From assembly GCA_002507425.1 (NCBI GenBank), contig DAZU01000057.1, forward strand, positions 1-6,125: 6,125 nucleotides of DNA. Reading direction: 5' to 3'. Of the stretch, positions 5,904 to 6,125 are shown one piece after another. A model generated the notes under the pieces. It was not told the origin of the DNA. It saw nothing but the letters and a program-made list of their open reading frames with translations, and ran no database searches. The stretch is from Euryarchaeota archaeon UBA53. GTDB taxonomy: Archaea > Thermoplasmatota > Poseidoniia > Poseidoniales > Poseidoniaceae. Numbering within the stretch: position 1 is the first letter of the stretch; each line of letters opens with the position of its first letter. Position numbers and translations under genes: made by a program.

Positions 5904-6125
5904 TTATAATTCACGTAGATTTATTACTATACTCTTCGGAGTATTGTCATCGATTTCCTCGTGACTTGATTCCTCACTATCTCGCTCTCCGGAAGCCAGG
6001 ATTTCCCGTATTTCGAAAGATGACTTTTCACCAGACTTTTTGTTTACATTAATCACGAATAACAATATTGCGATGAATATAGTTAAACCGCCAAATAATA
6101 TCACTACCTCACCATCACTCGAACT
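5904..6125 (-). CDS. C-terminal end of a single-helix membrane-anchored protein (5' truncated by window)
   Basis: The frame is open to the window edge (73 codons plus TAA), so the GTG at 6104 need not be the start; the residues before it read SSSDGEV in frame. What is visible is a short polar outer stretch, one strong membrane helix (VVILFGGLTIFIAILLFVIN), a basic stop-transfer patch (NKKSGEK) and an acidic tail with ERDSEESSHEEIDD ending NLREL. The basic patch after the helix places the tail in the cytoplasm, so this is likely the end of a type I surface or exported protein with most of its mass outside the cell. The alternative is a 66-residue standalone small membrane protein starting at GTG 6104. 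No function can be assigned. It is convergent with the upstream membrane-protein gene, 30 bases away. Confidence 0.6.
   Translation of the reverse strand, partial: SSSDGEVVILFGGLTIFIAILLFVINVNKKSGEKSSFEIREILASGERDSEESSHEEIDDNTPKSIVINLREL
5929..5944 (+). other. Perfect hairpin with a UUCG tetraloop downstream of the second membrane-protein gene
   Basis: ATACTC-TTCG-GAGTAT folds as a six-base-pair stem closed by C(UUCG)G, the exceptionally stable tetraloop, when read as + strand RNA. It begins 56 bases after the stop at 5873 and lies inside the minus-strand coding region. No T-run follows, so it is not a classical intrinsic terminator; it could stabilise or define the mRNA 3' end. A weaker inverted repeat, TAGTAAT/ATTACTA (5898-5904 and 5923-5929), sits just before it. 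Confidence 0.4.

Noticed and set aside
5902..5911. Palindrome AATTATAATT as a regulator site
   Set aside because: It is a ten-base A/T-only palindrome at a stop codon in AT-rich sequence and easily arises by chance.

Overview
The window looks like part of a compact, moderately AT-rich archaeal chromosome. The strongest evidence is the first gene: a C-terminal fragment of ABCE1/Rli1, a ribosome-recycling ATPase found in archaea and eukaryotes but not bacteria. Tight gene packing, a Shine-Dalgarno site overlapping a stop codon, and TATA-like boxes about 25 bases ahead of two ATG codons that have no ribosome binding site all point to an archaeon and not a eukaryote. My best guess is a planktonic Thermoplasmatota lineage (Marine Group II/III type). 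That is an inference from general character; no marker here fixes it.

Layout. (1) Positions 1-1203, + strand: ABCE1, entering the window just before the signature motif of its first nucleotide-binding domain and complete to its C-terminus. (2) Positions 1213-2811, + strand: a PD-(D/E)XK (RecB/Cas4-like) nuclease with a four-cysteine set suited to an Fe-S cluster and a C-terminal RPA-like OB fold. It starts nine bases after the ABCE1 stop, with its Shine-Dalgarno overlapping that stop, so the two are probably co-transcribed and translationally coupled. (3) Positions 2903-4342 and 4443-5873, + strand: two tandem paralogous polytopic membrane proteins, about 70% identical by eye. Each has seven N-terminal membrane helices, a further hairpin resembling the membrane-to-cytoplasm transition of some bacterial 7TM sensor kinases, and a short TerB-like helical domain where a kinase would sit. 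Each has its own similarly placed promoter and appears leaderless. (4) Positions 5904-6125, - strand: the convergent C-terminal end of a protein anchored by one membrane helix with an acidic cytoplasmic tail.

How they fit together. ABCE1 and the nuclease form one transcription unit, linking a translation factor with a DNA or RNA processing enzyme; both families carry Fe-S clusters. The membrane pair looks like a separate, duplicated sensor- or receptor-like unit with no enzymatic output domain in the window. It is the least explained and most interesting part. No RNA genes, CRISPR arrays, insertion sequences or attachment sites were seen. The only gaps between genes are 91, 100 and 30 bases long.
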